Program-made: the position numbers and the translations under genes
The notes under the pieces: model-generated
What the model saw: only the letters and a program-made list of their open reading frames with translations
What the model was told of the DNA's origin: nothing
The model's database searches: none
In this document: positions 44,669-54,789 of the stretch, one piece after another
How the letters are laid out: every line of letters begins with the position of its first letter
How positions within the stretch are numbered: position 1 is the first letter of the stretch
NCBI GenBank assembly: GCA_024234815.1
Contig: JACKNO010000003.1
Location: forward strand, 186,001-250,000
Direction: 5' to 3'
DNA from: Pseudomonadales bacterium
GTDB lineage: Bacteria; Pseudomonadota; Gammaproteobacteria; Pseudomonadales; Halieaceae
DNA: 64,000 nt

Positions 44669-45934
44669 TCACAGCTGTTCTCCCACTTTCCTGCGCTGGC
44701 GCACCAGGTGCTCCGGCATCTCCTTGAAAACATCCTCGAACATGCTCTCCACCGGCCAGTGCGGGCCCTCTTCGAGGGTGCCGTGGGTAATGGCTTCCTT
44801 CCAGTCGCGGGCCACTGCGGCCGCCAGTTCCTGCTCCAGTTCGCTGTGCTGCTGCTCGCTCCACTCGCCGAGCCGCAGCAGGTGCTGCTTGAGTCGCTGC
44901 ACCGGGTCGCCCAGTGGCCAGGCCTCGGCCTCGCCGCTGGCGCGATACCCGTCGGGGTTATCGCTGGTGGAATGTCCGGCGGCGCGGTAGGACAGGTGTT
45001 CTACAAAGGTGGGGCCGAAGCCCTGGCGGGCGCGCTCGGCGGCCCAGCGGGTCACCGCGTACACCGCCAGAAAGTCATTGCCGTCCACCCGCACGCTGGG
45101 CAGGTTGAAGCCCAGGCCCCGGGCCGCGAACGTCGTGCCGGTCGAGGCGAAGCTCTGCGGCGTGGAAATCGCCCACTGGTTGTTCACAACATTGAGGATC
45201 ACCGGCGCCTTGTAGGTGGCCGCGAACAGCATGGCGTTGTGCACATCCGCTTCCGCGGTGCTGCCATCGCCCACCCAGGCGGCGGCTATGTGGTCCTCGC
45301 CCTTGTAGGCCGACGCCATCGCCCAACCCACGGCCTGGCTGTACTGGGTGGCCAGATTGCCCGAGATACTGAAAAAATTGCCTTCTTTCCAACTGTAGAA
45401 AACCGGCATCTGCCTGCCCTTGAGGTTGTCGCCGGCGTTGGAGATGCAGTGGCACATCATGTCGACCACCGATCGTCCGCGCACAAACAGCAGGCCCTGC
45501 TGGCGATAGGTGGGAAACAGCATGTCGCCGCTTTCCAGGGCCATGGCCTGGGCCACCGCGACCGCCTCCTCACCGGAGCACTTCATGTAAAAGGACAGCT
45601 TGCCCTGGCGCTGCATGCGAAACATGCGGTCGTCATAGGCCCGCACATGCAGCATGTGACGCAAGCCATCGCGCAGTTGTTGCGGGCTCAAATCCGGTTG
45701 CCACTCACCGGTCGCGGCGCCGTCATCGTCCAGCACCCGGATCAGGCCGTGGGCCAGCGCCGCCGTATCCAGCGCGGCCACATCCAGGCCGGGTTTGCTC
45801 GCGTCTCCGGCCGGAGGGATATGCAGTTGGCTGAAATCGGGGACCTGCCCCGGTCGCGAGGATGCCGCCGGGACGTGGAGCTTGCTTTTGCGACGCGGGG
45901 GGATCACCCCCGCCGGGCCTTGTTGGCCTGTCAT
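44669..45934 (-). CDS. bkdA1: Branched-chain alpha-keto acid dehydrogenase E1 alpha subunit
   Basis: A 421-residue thiamine-diphosphate subunit. HVRAYDDRMFRMQRQGKLSF and CSGEEAVAVAQAMAL are the substrate-channel motifs. GDGSTAEADVHNAM with VNNQWAIST forms the TPP/Mg GDGx..NN motif. YRAAGHSTSDNPDGYR is the phosphorylation-loop region found in BCKDH alpha. The N-terminal 60 residues are an extra extension common in BkdA1. First gene of the operon. No E3 (dihydrolipoamide dehydrogenase) gene follows, so E3 must come from elsewhere. Confidence 0.93.
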   Translation of the reverse strand: MTGQQGPAGVIPPRRKSKLHVPAASSRPGQVPDFSQLHIPPAGDASKPGLDVAALDTAALAHGLIRVLDDDGAATGEWQPDLSPQQLRDGLRHMLHVRAYDDRMFRMQRQGKLSFYMKCSGEEAVAVAQAMALESGDMLFPTYRQQGLLFVRGRSVVDMMCHCISNAGDNLKGRQMPVFYSWKEGNFFSISGNLATQYSQAVGWAMASAYKGEDHIAAAWVGDGSTAEADVHNAMLFAATYKAPVILNVVNNQWAISTPQSFASTGTTFAARGLGFNLPSVRVDGNDFLAVYAVTRWAAERARQGFGPTFVEHLSYRAAGHSTSDNPDGYRASGEAEAWPLGDPVQRLKQHLLRLGEWSEQQHSELEQELAAAVARDWKEAITHGTLEEGPHWPVESMFEDVFKEMPEHLVRQRRKVGEQL

Positions 45935-46250
45935 ATCACCGTCTCCTGCCCCGTACCTGCGCGGATCGCGCCGTGACCGGGGAGCTGCTGAATGCCCCTT
46001 GTAGAGGGCTTGTTATTCCTTGCCGGGGCGGGGATCTCCCGAATGCCGACGCCCTCTAACTCTAGCCAAAGTGGCGGGTAGTTTCTATGCCAATGCATCA
46101 GGTATATACGCTATTTTGGTATTGGCAATACCCATAATAATATTTCGCTGTATTATATTTTCACTCAAGGCAGGCCTATTGCCCGCCGGCATGCAGATAT
46201 GGCGGCAGGCAAAGAACCTTTTCCGGCCGCCCCAGCTGAGGATGCACAGC
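45935..46250. other. Divergent control region between bkdA1 and the Lrp-type regulator
   Basis: About 315 bp. The first part is GC-rich leader; 46100-46170 is AT-rich (AATAATATTTCGCTGTATTA) and fits promoters for both directions. It contains a 15-bp palindrome listed separately, a likely binding site for the regulator. Confidence 0.5.
46118..46132. promoter_or_regulatory. 15-bp palindrome, candidate Lrp/BkdR operator
   Basis: GGTATTGGCAATACC has seven-base arms around one central base. Lrp-family sites are about 15-bp imperfect palindromes, and this one lies between the regulator gene and the bkd operon. Confidence 0.5.
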
Positions 46251-46715
46251 ATGAAACTCGACAAGACGGACCGCAAAATCCTGCAACTGGTCCAACACGA
46301 CGGCAGTCTTTCCGCCTCCGAAATCGCCGAGCGGGTAAACCTGTCCCAACCGCCCTGCTGGCGGCGCATCAAGCGCCTGGAAGACGAGGGCTATATAGAG
46401 CGGCGCGTCGCCATGCTGAACCGCAAGAAGCTGGGCCTGACCCTGGTCATCTACGCCGAGGTAAAACTCACCGCCAATGGCCGCCAGGCGGTGGGGGAGT
46501 TTGAAGACCTCATCCGCTCTTTCCCGGAGGTCACCGAATGCTACGTGATGATGGGGCGCAGCGATTTCCTGCTGCGTATCGTGACGCGCGATATCGAGAG
46601 CTATGAAGTGTTCTTCCGGGACCACCTGTCGCAGCTGCCCGGGGTGCGGGACATCACCTCGGCGGTGGCGCTGAGCGAAGTGAAGTACACCACCGAATTA
46701 CCGGTGCCGCATTAG
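46251..46715 (+). CDS. bkdR: Lrp/AsnC-family regulator, likely BkdR
   Basis: A 154-residue Lrp protein. Residues about 1-60 are the winged helix (KLDKTDRKILQLVQHDGSLS, SEIAERVNLSQPPCWRRIKR, EDEGYIERRVAML), and residues 65-150 the RAM ligand-binding domain (AEVKLTANGRQAV, VTECYVMMGRSDFLLRIVTR). Divergent from the branched-chain keto-acid dehydrogenase operon, exactly as bkdR in Pseudomonas, where it activates the operon with branched-chain amino acids. I start at 46251 (MKLDKTD) with TGAGG 9 bp upstream; ATG 46242 is also possible. Confidence 0.87.
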   Translation: MKLDKTDRKILQLVQHDGSLSASEIAERVNLSQPPCWRRIKRLEDEGYIERRVAMLNRKKLGLTLVIYAEVKLTANGRQAVGEFEDLIRSFPEVTECYVMMGRSDFLLRIVTRDIESYEVFFRDHLSQLPGVRDITSAVALSEVKYTTELPVPH

Positions 46716-46816
46716 ACGGCTGGGAAATGAAGGCTTGGAAAAGAAGGTGTGAAATTAAAGGGACTGAATTGAAGGGCTGGAAGTAGCGGGGGCGCTTGAG
46801 CCATCCGGCCAGTGGA

Positions 46817-46840
46817 CCCGGGGTGCCGCAGCGCCCCGGG
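46817..46840. terminator. GC-rich hairpin between convergent genes
   Basis: CCCGGGGTGC (46817-46826) pairs with GCGCCCCGGG (46831-46840) around a four-base loop. It lies between the convergent ends of the Lrp gene and the SDR gene and may help terminate both. There is no T run on either side. Confidence 0.4.
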
Positions 46841-46856
46841 CCGGGTCAGTCAGGGG

Positions 46857-47618
46857 CTAGAATTGTACCCGCTTGGTAAAGCCGCCATCGACCACGAGAT
46901 TGGCCCCGGTGATCAGGCTGGCGGCGGGACTGGCGAGAAACACCACCGCATTGGCGACTTCTTCCGGCGTGCCGAGGCGACCCGAGGCCGAGGTGGCTAC
47001 CGTGCTTTCGAAAATCGCGGGAGCGGCATTCTTGATCATCTCCCAGTTGCCGCCATCGAAATATACCGGGCCCGGGGATACGGTGTTCACGCGAATACCC
47101 TCGGGAGCCAGCGCCTGGCTCAACTGTGAGCCCCAGGTAATAAGCGCGGCTTTGAGCGCGTTATAGGGCTGTGGCGAGAAGAAATTCTCAACCGCCGCGG
47201 TTGAACTCATCAGAATGATGGAAGCGGCGCCCGATGCCTGCAAAAACGGCATGGCCGCCTCGACGCCGCGTGTGGCGCCCATGATATCGGTCTCAAAATT
47301 GGCGCGCCAACCGCTTTCATCGAGCACGCCACCACCGGCGCTGGCCATGCCGACAAAAATATCGATGCCGCCGAGTTCCTCACCCGCCGCGGTGACCCAC
47401 GCGCGATAGGCGTCGCCGTCGGTCACATCAACCGAGGCGCCGATAGCCTTGACGCCTTTGCTGGCCAGGGACGCGACCGCCTCGTCCACCGTCTTCTGGT
47501 CGCGTGCGCAGATGGCGACACTTGCTCCTTCCGCGGCCAGAATTTCCGCAGTCGCCCTGCCGATACCCCTGGCGCCGCCCACGATCACCGCTTTTTTGCC
47601 TTTCAGATTAAGATCCAT
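46857..47618 (-). CDS. SDR-family NAD(P)-dependent oxidoreductase
   Basis: A 253-residue classical short-chain dehydrogenase. AVIVGGARGIGRATAEILA is the cofactor glycine motif; the structural NNAG is altered (GMASAGGG). IILMSSTAAVENFFSPQPYNALKAAL gives the catalytic Ser-Tyr-Lys (YNALK), and ANLVVDGGFTKRVQF is the family's C-terminus. The Arg-Asp after the second strand (ICARDQKT) suggests NADP(H). Substrate not predictable. Single gene. Confidence 0.88.
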   Translation of the reverse strand: MDLNLKGKKAVIVGGARGIGRATAEILAAEGASVAICARDQKTVDEAVASLASKGVKAIGASVDVTDGDAYRAWVTAAGEELGGIDIFVGMASAGGGVLDESGWRANFETDIMGATRGVEAAMPFLQASGAASIILMSSTAAVENFFSPQPYNALKAALITWGSQLSQALAPEGIRVNTVSPGPVYFDGGNWEMIKNAAPAIFESTVATSASGRLGTPEEVANAVVFLASPAASLITGANLVVDGGFTKRVQF

Positions 47619-47716
47619 ATTTACCTCTCGCCTCTCTTGTTATGCCGCCCAGACCAGCGTGCAGTTTACGCGAATGCAAATATAAAACAATCTGGATTGC
47701 TTTTTTTGCCGCCGCC

Positions 47717-48013
47717 TCAGCCCCCGGTCTTGTCCTTGCCGGCGTACTCCGCGTCGTCATTGGCGGCGCGCTCGATCATTTCACTCAGCTGGCTGCCGGT
47801 GGACAAGCGGTCGAAAACTCCGCGAAAGCCCTCGGCTGCCGTCGCCAGCGCCGAACCCGTGGTGCCATGGTTGTCGCCGCTGGTTTCCATTCTGCCAAGC
47901 GTCTCACCGATCTGCCTCAGCTCCTGCTTCAGCTCGGTCATTTCATCAAACAGGTCGGACAAGGCATCGTGAAATGTTTGTAATTCGCCGACCATATCGT
48001 CTTTTTCTGACAT
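47717..48013 (-). CDS. Small coiled-coil protein of unknown function
   Basis: A 98-residue acidic protein. The segment LQTFHDALSDLFDEMTELKQELRQIGETLGRME forms a long amphipathic helix with heptad character, followed by SQLSEMIERAANDDAEYAG. No cysteine or membrane segment. An upstream extension of the frame is GC-rich noise; I start at the Met 48013 that opens MSEKDDM. It sits between the SDR and yghU genes on the same strand. Confidence 0.55.
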   Translation of the reverse strand: MSEKDDMVGELQTFHDALSDLFDEMTELKQELRQIGETLGRMETSGDNHGTTGSALATAAEGFRGVFDRLSTGSQLSEMIERAANDDAEYAGKDKTGG

Positions 48014-48133
48014 GAACGCATCCTTCCTCAAAGGGTTTATCCCAGGGGAAAAAGGATGCGGTATCGGGGCCGGTGTCGCCATGGCCAGCCACGCCAACGG
48101 CATGGCTGCAGGCGTCACGTCATTGGGGCAGGC

Positions 48134-48976
48134 TCAATCAAAATCGCTGGCGCTGTGGCGTTCGGGCATCCGCTCTTCTTCGGGACCCCAGGCCTTGTTC
48201 ACCCGTCGCCCGCGCTGGACCGCGGGGCGTTTCTCCAGCCGGCGCGCCCAGCGGATCACATTCTTGTAGGAAGCGACGTCGAGAAACTCCGCCGCGTCAT
48301 AAATATTGTGCAGCACCAGGGCGCCGTACCAGGCATAAACGGCCATGTCGGCGATGGTGTAGTCCTCGCCACACAGGTATTTCCGCTTCGCCAGATGCCT
48401 GTTCAGCACATCCAGCTGCCGTTTTACTTCCATGGCGTAGCGGTCTATGGGGTATTGGAACTTCTCCGGAGCATAGGCGTAGAAGTGCCCGAAACCGCCG
48501 CCCAGGAAAGGCGCGCTGCCCATCTGCCACATCAGCCAGGAATAGCACTCCGCTCTCTCCGAGAGTTTCTTTGGAATGAAGGCATTGAACTTTTCGGCGA
48601 GGTAGAGAAGAATCGCCCCGGACTCGAACACCCGGGTCGGTGGATTGGTGCTGGTGTCGAGCAGCGCGGGAATCTTGGAATTGGGGTTGATCGCGACAAA
48701 ACCGCTGCCAAACTGCTCGCCGTCCCCGATGTTGATCAGGTAGGCGTCATACTCGGCGCCCTTTTTCCCCAGTTCCAGCAGCTCCTCGAGCATCACCGTT
48801 ACCTTCACCCCGTTAGGCGTGGCCAGCGAATACAGCTGCAGCGGATGCTTGCCGACAGGCAGCTTTTTCCTGTGGGTCGCGCCGGCCACCGGCCGATTGA
48901 TAGCGGCAAACCTGCCGCCGCTTTCCATATCCCACTTCCAGACTTTCGCGGGAACGTACTTTTGCTTTCTGGCCAT
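48134..48976 (-). CDS. yghU: Glutathione-dependent disulfide-bond oxidoreductase YghU
   Basis: A 280-residue GST-fold enzyme of the Nu class. The N-terminal extension KYVPAKVWKWDMESGGRFAAINRPVAGATH is characteristic. TPNGVKVTVMLEELLELG opens the thioredoxin domain with the Thr/Asn pair that contacts glutathione. INPNSKIPALLD and VFESGAILLYLAEKF are the GSH-binding cis-Pro and Glu-Ser motifs, and the alpha-helical domain follows. Known family members bind two glutathiones and show disulfide reductase activity; the native substrate is unknown. Confidence 0.93.
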   Translation of the reverse strand: MARKQKYVPAKVWKWDMESGGRFAAINRPVAGATHRKKLPVGKHPLQLYSLATPNGVKVTVMLEELLELGKKGAEYDAYLINIGDGEQFGSGFVAINPNSKIPALLDTSTNPPTRVFESGAILLYLAEKFNAFIPKKLSERAECYSWLMWQMGSAPFLGGGFGHFYAYAPEKFQYPIDRYAMEVKRQLDVLNRHLAKRKYLCGEDYTIADMAVYAWYGALVLHNIYDAAEFLDVASYKNVIRWARRLEKRPAVQRGRRVNKAWGPEEERMPERHSASDFD

Positions 48977-49134
48977 AGCTGCCTCTTCTTCCTGTCATCA
49001 GGGTTGGGTTAGCGACGCCGCCTAGTGTAAACCATTCCTTCAGTGCTGGAAGCTTGCTGTGTGGAACAGCTTTAGCTTGAGGACGCCGAACGCAACAGCT
49101 ACCCTCTGCTGACAGTCACTGTGGAGATATTGCA

Positions 49135-50151
49135 ATGCAACTTGGAATGGTTGGCCTGGGTCGTATGGGTGCGAACATGGTGAAGCGCCTGCTGCGCGAC
49201 GGTCATGACTGCGCGGTATACGACCGTTCACCCGAAGCCGTGCAGGCGCTGGAGCGCGAGGGCGCCACCGGCTCGCAGTCACTTGCCGAGCTTTGTGCAA
49301 AGCTGCAGTCGCCGCGCTCGGTCTGGCTCATGGTGCCCGCCGGCGTGGTAGACAGCACAATCGACGAACTGCTGCCTCACCTGGACGAGGGCGACACGGT
49401 CATAGACGGCGGCAACTCGTACTACGTCGACGATATCCGGCGGGCGGGCGAACTGGCAGCACGCAAACTCCACTATGTCGACGTGGGTACCAGTGGCGGC
49501 GTGTGGGGCCTGGAGCGCGGCTACTGCCAGATGATAGGCGGCGAGGTCGAATCGGTGCAGCGCCTGCAACCCATTTTCGCTTCACTGGCGCCGCCCGCCT
49601 CCGCGGCCCCGCCCACGCCCGGCCGCGAAAACAGGAGTGGCAGCGCCGACCACGGCTACCTGCACTGCGGCCCGGCGGGCGCGGGCCACTTCGTCAAGAT
49701 GGTGCATAACGGTATTGAGTACGGCCTGATGGCGGCCTACGCCGAGGGCTTCAATATTCTGCGCCACGCCAACGTCGGGGCGGCCGACCAGGAACACGAT
49801 GCGGAAACCAGCCCGCTGCGACACCCCGAGCACTACCGCTACGATTTCGACCTCGGGGAAATTGCGGAGCTGTGGCGTCGCGGCAGCGTGGTGACATCGT
49901 GGCTGCTCGACCTGACCGCCGAGGCGCTGCTTGAACAACCGGAGCTGGAATCCTTTGCCGGTCGCGTCTCGGACTCAGGCGAGGGTCGCTGGACGATCAA
50001 CGCCGCAGTGGATGAATCGGTGCCGGTACCGGTGCTCAGTGCGGCCCTGTTCCAGCGTTTCGCGTCACGCGGGGAGTCTGATTTTGCGGATAAAATGCTG
50101 TCCGCGATGCGCGCCAAGTTCGGCGGTCACGCGGAAAAGCCAGCAGGCTGA
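49135..50151 (+). CDS. gnd: 6-phosphogluconate dehydrogenase, decarboxylating
   Basis: A 338-residue short-form 6-phosphogluconate dehydrogenase. MQLGMVGLGRMGANMVKRLL is the NAD(P) Rossmann start; DGGNSYYVDDIRRA and VGTSGGVWGLERGYCQMIGG are substrate-binding signatures, and HFVKMVHNGIEYGLM carries the catalytic Lys and the HN pair. An extra Pro/Ala/Gly-rich insert (PPASAAPPTPGRENRSGS, about 159-176) separates the two halves, as in several GntZ-type enzymes. It makes ribulose-5-phosphate. No other pentose-phosphate gene is adjacent. Confidence 0.92.
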   Translation: MQLGMVGLGRMGANMVKRLLRDGHDCAVYDRSPEAVQALEREGATGSQSLAELCAKLQSPRSVWLMVPAGVVDSTIDELLPHLDEGDTVIDGGNSYYVDDIRRAGELAARKLHYVDVGTSGGVWGLERGYCQMIGGEVESVQRLQPIFASLAPPASAAPPTPGRENRSGSADHGYLHCGPAGAGHFVKMVHNGIEYGLMAAYAEGFNILRHANVGAADQEHDAETSPLRHPEHYRYDFDLGEIAELWRRGSVVTSWLLDLTAEALLEQPELESFAGRVSDSGEGRWTINAAVDESVPVPVLSAALFQRFASRGESDFADKMLSAMRAKFGGHAEKPAG

Positions 50152-50210
50152 GATGCCGATTCCGGGCTCGCCGGCGCACTCAGCCATTTCTGGAAGCTGG
50201 GGGAGGGCTT

Positions 50211-50621
50211 TCAGGGAGCGACAATATCCCGGCGCCCTTTGATCAGGCTGCGGAAAAAGTCCAGTATCGATTCCTGCTTGTAATCCTTGAACTCGCCGGC
50301 ATCCATAAACATGCCGTGATCCGGGCAGGCCTCGAACCAGATATGTTTTTGCTTCGGGTCGTGACCCTTTTCCATCCGCTTGCCACAGCGCGGGCAGTCG
50401 ATGTCGGCGTGGCTGTCCCACTTCCAGCCCTCGTTGGCATCGCCTATATCCACGGCTTCGCTGCCCTTGATGCCCTTGAGCTGGGTAGCTTCTCCGGCAT
50501 CAAACCAGAGCCCCTTGCAATGAGTACAACGATCAATGGTGACGTCACCGTGAGAAATTTCCTCCATGCCATGATCGCACTTCGGACACTTCAAACTATG
50601 TGTATCTGCCTTGTACTCCAT
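50211..50621 (-). CDS. Zinc-ribbon protein (zf-TFIIB type)
   Basis: A 136-residue protein with two zinc ribbons: CPKCDHGMEEISHGDVTIDR followed by CTHCKGLWFDAGE, and CPRCGKRMEKGHDPKQKHIW followed by CPDHGMFMDAGEFKDYKQ. The CxGxWFDAGE element marks the zf-TFIIB family. A C-terminal amphipathic helix (ILDFFRSLIKGRRDI) ends it. These proteins have no known molecular role. Convergent with gnd. Confidence 0.87.
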   Translation of the reverse strand: MEYKADTHSLKCPKCDHGMEEISHGDVTIDRCTHCKGLWFDAGEATQLKGIKGSEAVDIGDANEGWKWDSHADIDCPRCGKRMEKGHDPKQKHIWFEACPDHGMFMDAGEFKDYKQESILDFFRSLIKGRRDIVAP

Positions 50622-50872
50622 TGTTATTCCCTTTTCTTATGTGGATGAAGAAACCAGAATAGTATAACCCCGCTTTCGGCATTTGCCACCTCTGCACGTG
50701 GGGACTCTGCAAACCACGCAAAGGGGCCTCGCGTCAGCGGGCGCAGCCGGATTGCCGGCAGTCGCCCCGCCACCATGACCGCTGGCGCTGGACCTGCCCC
50801 GCGCGGCATGGTCGTAGCAGCTCGCAAGCTGTTCCGGGACCTTCGCCGCGGCGGCCACTTTATCAAGCAATA

Positions 50873-52285
50873 TCAAAGTGTTGGCGCCCCGGAGGAGCCT
50901 GTCGCCAGATTCCTGATCAGGACGTACCAATGGTTGAGCCCGCCCTGGAAGGCTTCAACAGAAATCCTCTCATTCAGGCCGTGGGCAAAACTGTCCCTGT
51001 TGCGCACAAACAGGCTGCTGGTGCCGTAGGTGGGAATACCGCCGCCCCGAAAAAAACTGCCATCGGTGTAGTAGGAGGCCTGGTCGGGCACTACCTGTAT
51101 TCCTGGATGGTTCGCCCGGACAGCGTCTTCGACCGCGCTGAGTACGTCGGGGCGCAACGGCGAGGCGACCGAATCAAACTCCGCGCTGACAAGCTTTACC
51201 TCGACCTTGTCGCCAACCACTTCCCGCAGCGTCTCGCCCACTGCCGCGGTGGCGGTGCCGGGAAATATCCTGCAGTTGACGGTGGCCGTCGCCCGTTGCG
51301 GCAGCGCATTTTCGGCGTGGCCGGCCGCGAGCATGGTCGCAACGCAGGTAGTGCGCGTCCTGCCCACGTAAGCGGGCTCCGCTGCCAGGATGTTGGCCGC
51401 CGCGACATCATCCGGGTTCGCCGCAAAGCGGGTCAGGGCTGTTCCCAGTTCTCCCGGCGTGGCGGCACCCGCCGCCGCCAGGCTCGCCCGGGTCCATTCA
51501 TTGGACATGACCGGAAACTGGAACGCCTGCAGCGCCTTGAGCGCGTCCGCCAGTTCATAGATGGCGTTTTCCACTCGCGGCTCTGAACTGTGACCGCCGG
51601 GATTGCGGGTGCTGAGTTCAAAACTTGCGTAGGATTTCTCGGCGCCCTGCAGGTAGTAGAGGCGGGCCTCGCCGGTATCGTCGTCCAGGATACCGCCGCC
51701 GCCGTCACCATTGAGGGCAAACTCGGCATCGATCAGCTCGCGATGGTTCTCGATCAGGTCACGGGTGGTAGCCTGGTCCGTTTCCTCATCTCCCGTAAAG
51801 ACGATAACGAGGTCGCGTGTTGGCACGAAGCCCTCGCGTTTCAGACGGATAAACGTGGTGACGATGGTGGCAATCTCGCCCTTGATGTCCTCGGTGCCGC
51901 GCCCGAAGAAATACCCGTCTTCCTCAACCAGAGTAAAGGGGTCCCGCGACCAGTCTTGCGGATTTGCCGGCACCACATCCATGTGCGCCAGCAGCAGTAT
52001 CGGTTTGCCGCCGCTGCCGTCGCCGCGATAGCGCACGACCAGGGAAGCCGTATCGCCAAACGGCAATATCTGGATATCCTCGCCCTCGAAACCGGCAGCC
52101 GCCAGGCGCTCCGCCAGCAATGCCGCCATGGCAGGCACCTGCCCCTTGCCCGCGGACGTGTCGAATGCCACCAGTTCCGCCAGTAGTTCCCGCGCCTCCT
52201 GCTGCGAGGCTGCGGGAACGGGCGGCGCGCAGACCGCGACGTCAACCCACAGCGTGGCCAACAGGGCAACAATTATCCGTATCAT
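50873..52285 (-). CDS. Periplasmic M20/M28-type metallopeptidase (dipeptidase/carboxypeptidase)
   Basis: A 470-residue secreted zinc peptidase. Signal peptide MIRIIVALLATLWVDVAVCA. Metal motifs: LLLAHMDVVPANPQDW (first His-Asp), GRGTEDIKGEIA (bridging Asp) and VFTGDEETDQAT (catalytic and ligand Glu pair). A dimerisation lid domain lies at about 215-330 (LSTRNPGGHSSEPRVENAIY). A final His (FAHGLNERISVEAF) completes the site. Resembles carboxypeptidase G2-like M20 family members acting on small peptides. Single gene, 327 bp from ubiX. Confidence 0.9.
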   Translation of the reverse strand: MIRIIVALLATLWVDVAVCAPPVPAASQQEARELLAELVAFDTSAGKGQVPAMAALLAERLAAAGFEGEDIQILPFGDTASLVVRYRGDGSGGKPILLLAHMDVVPANPQDWSRDPFTLVEEDGYFFGRGTEDIKGEIATIVTTFIRLKREGFVPTRDLVIVFTGDEETDQATTRDLIENHRELIDAEFALNGDGGGGILDDDTGEARLYYLQGAEKSYASFELSTRNPGGHSSEPRVENAIYELADALKALQAFQFPVMSNEWTRASLAAAGAATPGELGTALTRFAANPDDVAAANILAAEPAYVGRTRTTCVATMLAAGHAENALPQRATATVNCRIFPGTATAAVGETLREVVGDKVEVKLVSAEFDSVASPLRPDVLSAVEDAVRANHPGIQVVPDQASYYTDGSFFRGGGIPTYGTSSLFVRNRDSFAHGLNERISVEAFQGGLNHWYVLIRNLATGSSGAPTL

Positions 52286-52612
52286 CTTTACTCCGCCTCC
52301 TTGAGGCTATCCAGTGTTTTGGGTTTCCGAAAGTGGCATTGCCAGGAAACATACAGGCGAGGCAAAAACAGTGAGGCCATCCCGCGAGGATTTCCGCACC
52401 GTTCTACCCCGGCCGGGGCGACGGCGCAGTCTAGCCATATGACTCCGCGAGGGCAATTGCCCGGTGGGCAGGCCACCCTGCCGATCGCCGCGCACTGGCC
52501 GCCCCCGCCCGGGATGCGCTACTATCGTGGCATCGGGATGACGGCTCGCCCGCGAGCGCTTAAGCTTCGGCTTCTGACTCCCCCGCAGCCTGGCGCAAAG
52601 GTCGAATGAAGC
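52286..52612. other. Divergent promoter region upstream of ubiX
   Basis: About 330 bp between the M20 peptidase gene and ubiX, GC-rich throughout the second half. No gene or repeat recognised. Confidence 0.4.
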
Positions 52613-53191
52613 ATGAAATTGATAGTAGGCATAACCGGTGCCAGCGGCGTTATTTACGGTATTCGCCTGCTGGAGATGCTGCGCCCGCTGCCGGAGGTTG
52701 AGACCCACCTCATACTCAGCAGCGGCGCCAAGCTCAACATCGCGCTGGAGACTCAGTGGCAGCCCAAAGAGGTAGAGTCCCTCGCGGATGTCGTCTACAG
52801 TGACAACGATCTGGCCGCGGCAATCAGCAGTGGCTCCTGCAGGATGGATGGCATGGCCATCCTTCCCTGTTCCATGAAAACCCTGTCGGGCGTTGTGAAT
52901 TCCTACGCCGACAACCTGATCGTGCGCGCCGCCGACGTCACCCTCAAGGAACAGCGCCGCCTGGTGCTGGTACCGCGCGAATCTCCACTGCATGTGGGCC
53001 ACACTCGCCTGCTACACGAAGCCGCGACCATGGGCGCAGTTATCTGCCCGCCGGCGCCGGCCTTCTACAATCACCCGCAGACCGTCGACGACATCGTCAA
53101 CCACACCGTGGGGCGCCTGCTTGACCTGTTCGGACTGGACTGCGGCACCATCACCCGCTGGGACGGACCGAGCCGCAACCGGCAGGCATAG
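52613..53191 (+). CDS. ubiX: Flavin prenyltransferase UbiX
   Basis: A 192-residue flavoprotein that makes the prenylated FMN cofactor for UbiD decarboxylases, needed for ubiquinone synthesis. MKLIVGITGASGVIYGIRLL is the FMN-binding start. GSCRMDGMAILPCSMKTLSG and ADVTLKEQRRLVLVPRESPL contain the catalytic Ser and the dimethylallyl-phosphate binding Arg. GAVICPPAPAFYNHPQTVDD closes the site. Followed after 5 bp by the CDF exporter gene, so they may share a message. Confidence 0.95.
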   Translation: MKLIVGITGASGVIYGIRLLEMLRPLPEVETHLILSSGAKLNIALETQWQPKEVESLADVVYSDNDLAAAISSGSCRMDGMAILPCSMKTLSGVVNSYADNLIVRAADVTLKEQRRLVLVPRESPLHVGHTRLLHEAATMGAVICPPAPAFYNHPQTVDDIVNHTVGRLLDLFGLDCGTITRWDGPSRNRQA

Positions 53192-53196
53192 CGCCG

Positions 53197-54195
<999 letters not shown>

Positions 54196-54260
54196 CTCAC
54201 TTGCTCGCGGCACGGGCCCTGCTTACAATGCGGGCGAAACGATAACCGGGCACCGCTGTA

Positions 54261-54692
54261 ATGACACGTCTCCCTGCACCATTGACCCTGGCGGTACTGG
54301 CCATGGCCTGCTTCCTGATGACCGGCTGCGCCGCTATACAGCAGGCCTCCGCGGAACGGGACAAACTGGAAAACGAACCCCTGTCACAGGCGGTTCGCAG
54401 CCTGGGCTATGTGCCGCAGGCGCCGGTTGAACAGGTAACGGACTGGAACCTGTATAACTGGCAGGCGATCGACCAGCACGCGCTCATTATCTGGGTGGAC
54501 GCATTCCACCCCTACCTGTTTACCCTGCGGGAGTTATGTCCCGCACTTGAATTCGCCCAGACCATAGGCGTATCCAATACGGGCTCCATTATCGACGCCA
54601 ATTTTGACGCCATCGAAGTGCCCAACCCGCCCGGCGGCGGTGAGAGTTGTTATATCGACAAGATATACCCGCTGGAAAAAGTGGCCAAATAA
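54261..54692 (+). CDS. DUF6491-type lipoprotein
   Basis: A 143-residue lipoprotein. Signal peptide with lipobox FLMTGCA, Cys about residue 23. The mature part has NWQAIDQHALIIWVDAFHPY and LFTLRELCPALEFAQTIGVS, followed by CYIDKIYPLEKV at the C-terminus; the two later Cys probably form a disulfide. Matches small DUF6491 proteins as I remember them. Function unknown. Downstream of dmeF by 65 bp on the same strand. Confidence 0.75.
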   Translation: MTRLPAPLTLAVLAMACFLMTGCAAIQQASAERDKLENEPLSQAVRSLGYVPQAPVEQVTDWNLYNWQAIDQHALIIWVDAFHPYLFTLRELCPALEFAQTIGVSNTGSIIDANFDAIEVPNPPGGGESCYIDKIYPLEKVAK

Positions 54693-54789
54693 GCCGGCAC
54701 CCGCAACTACCTGACGGCGGTTCGCCGGCGGCCGGGCCGCAACATCACCGGCGCAAAGCGCGCCGATACCCGATACCCGGACAGAAGCG

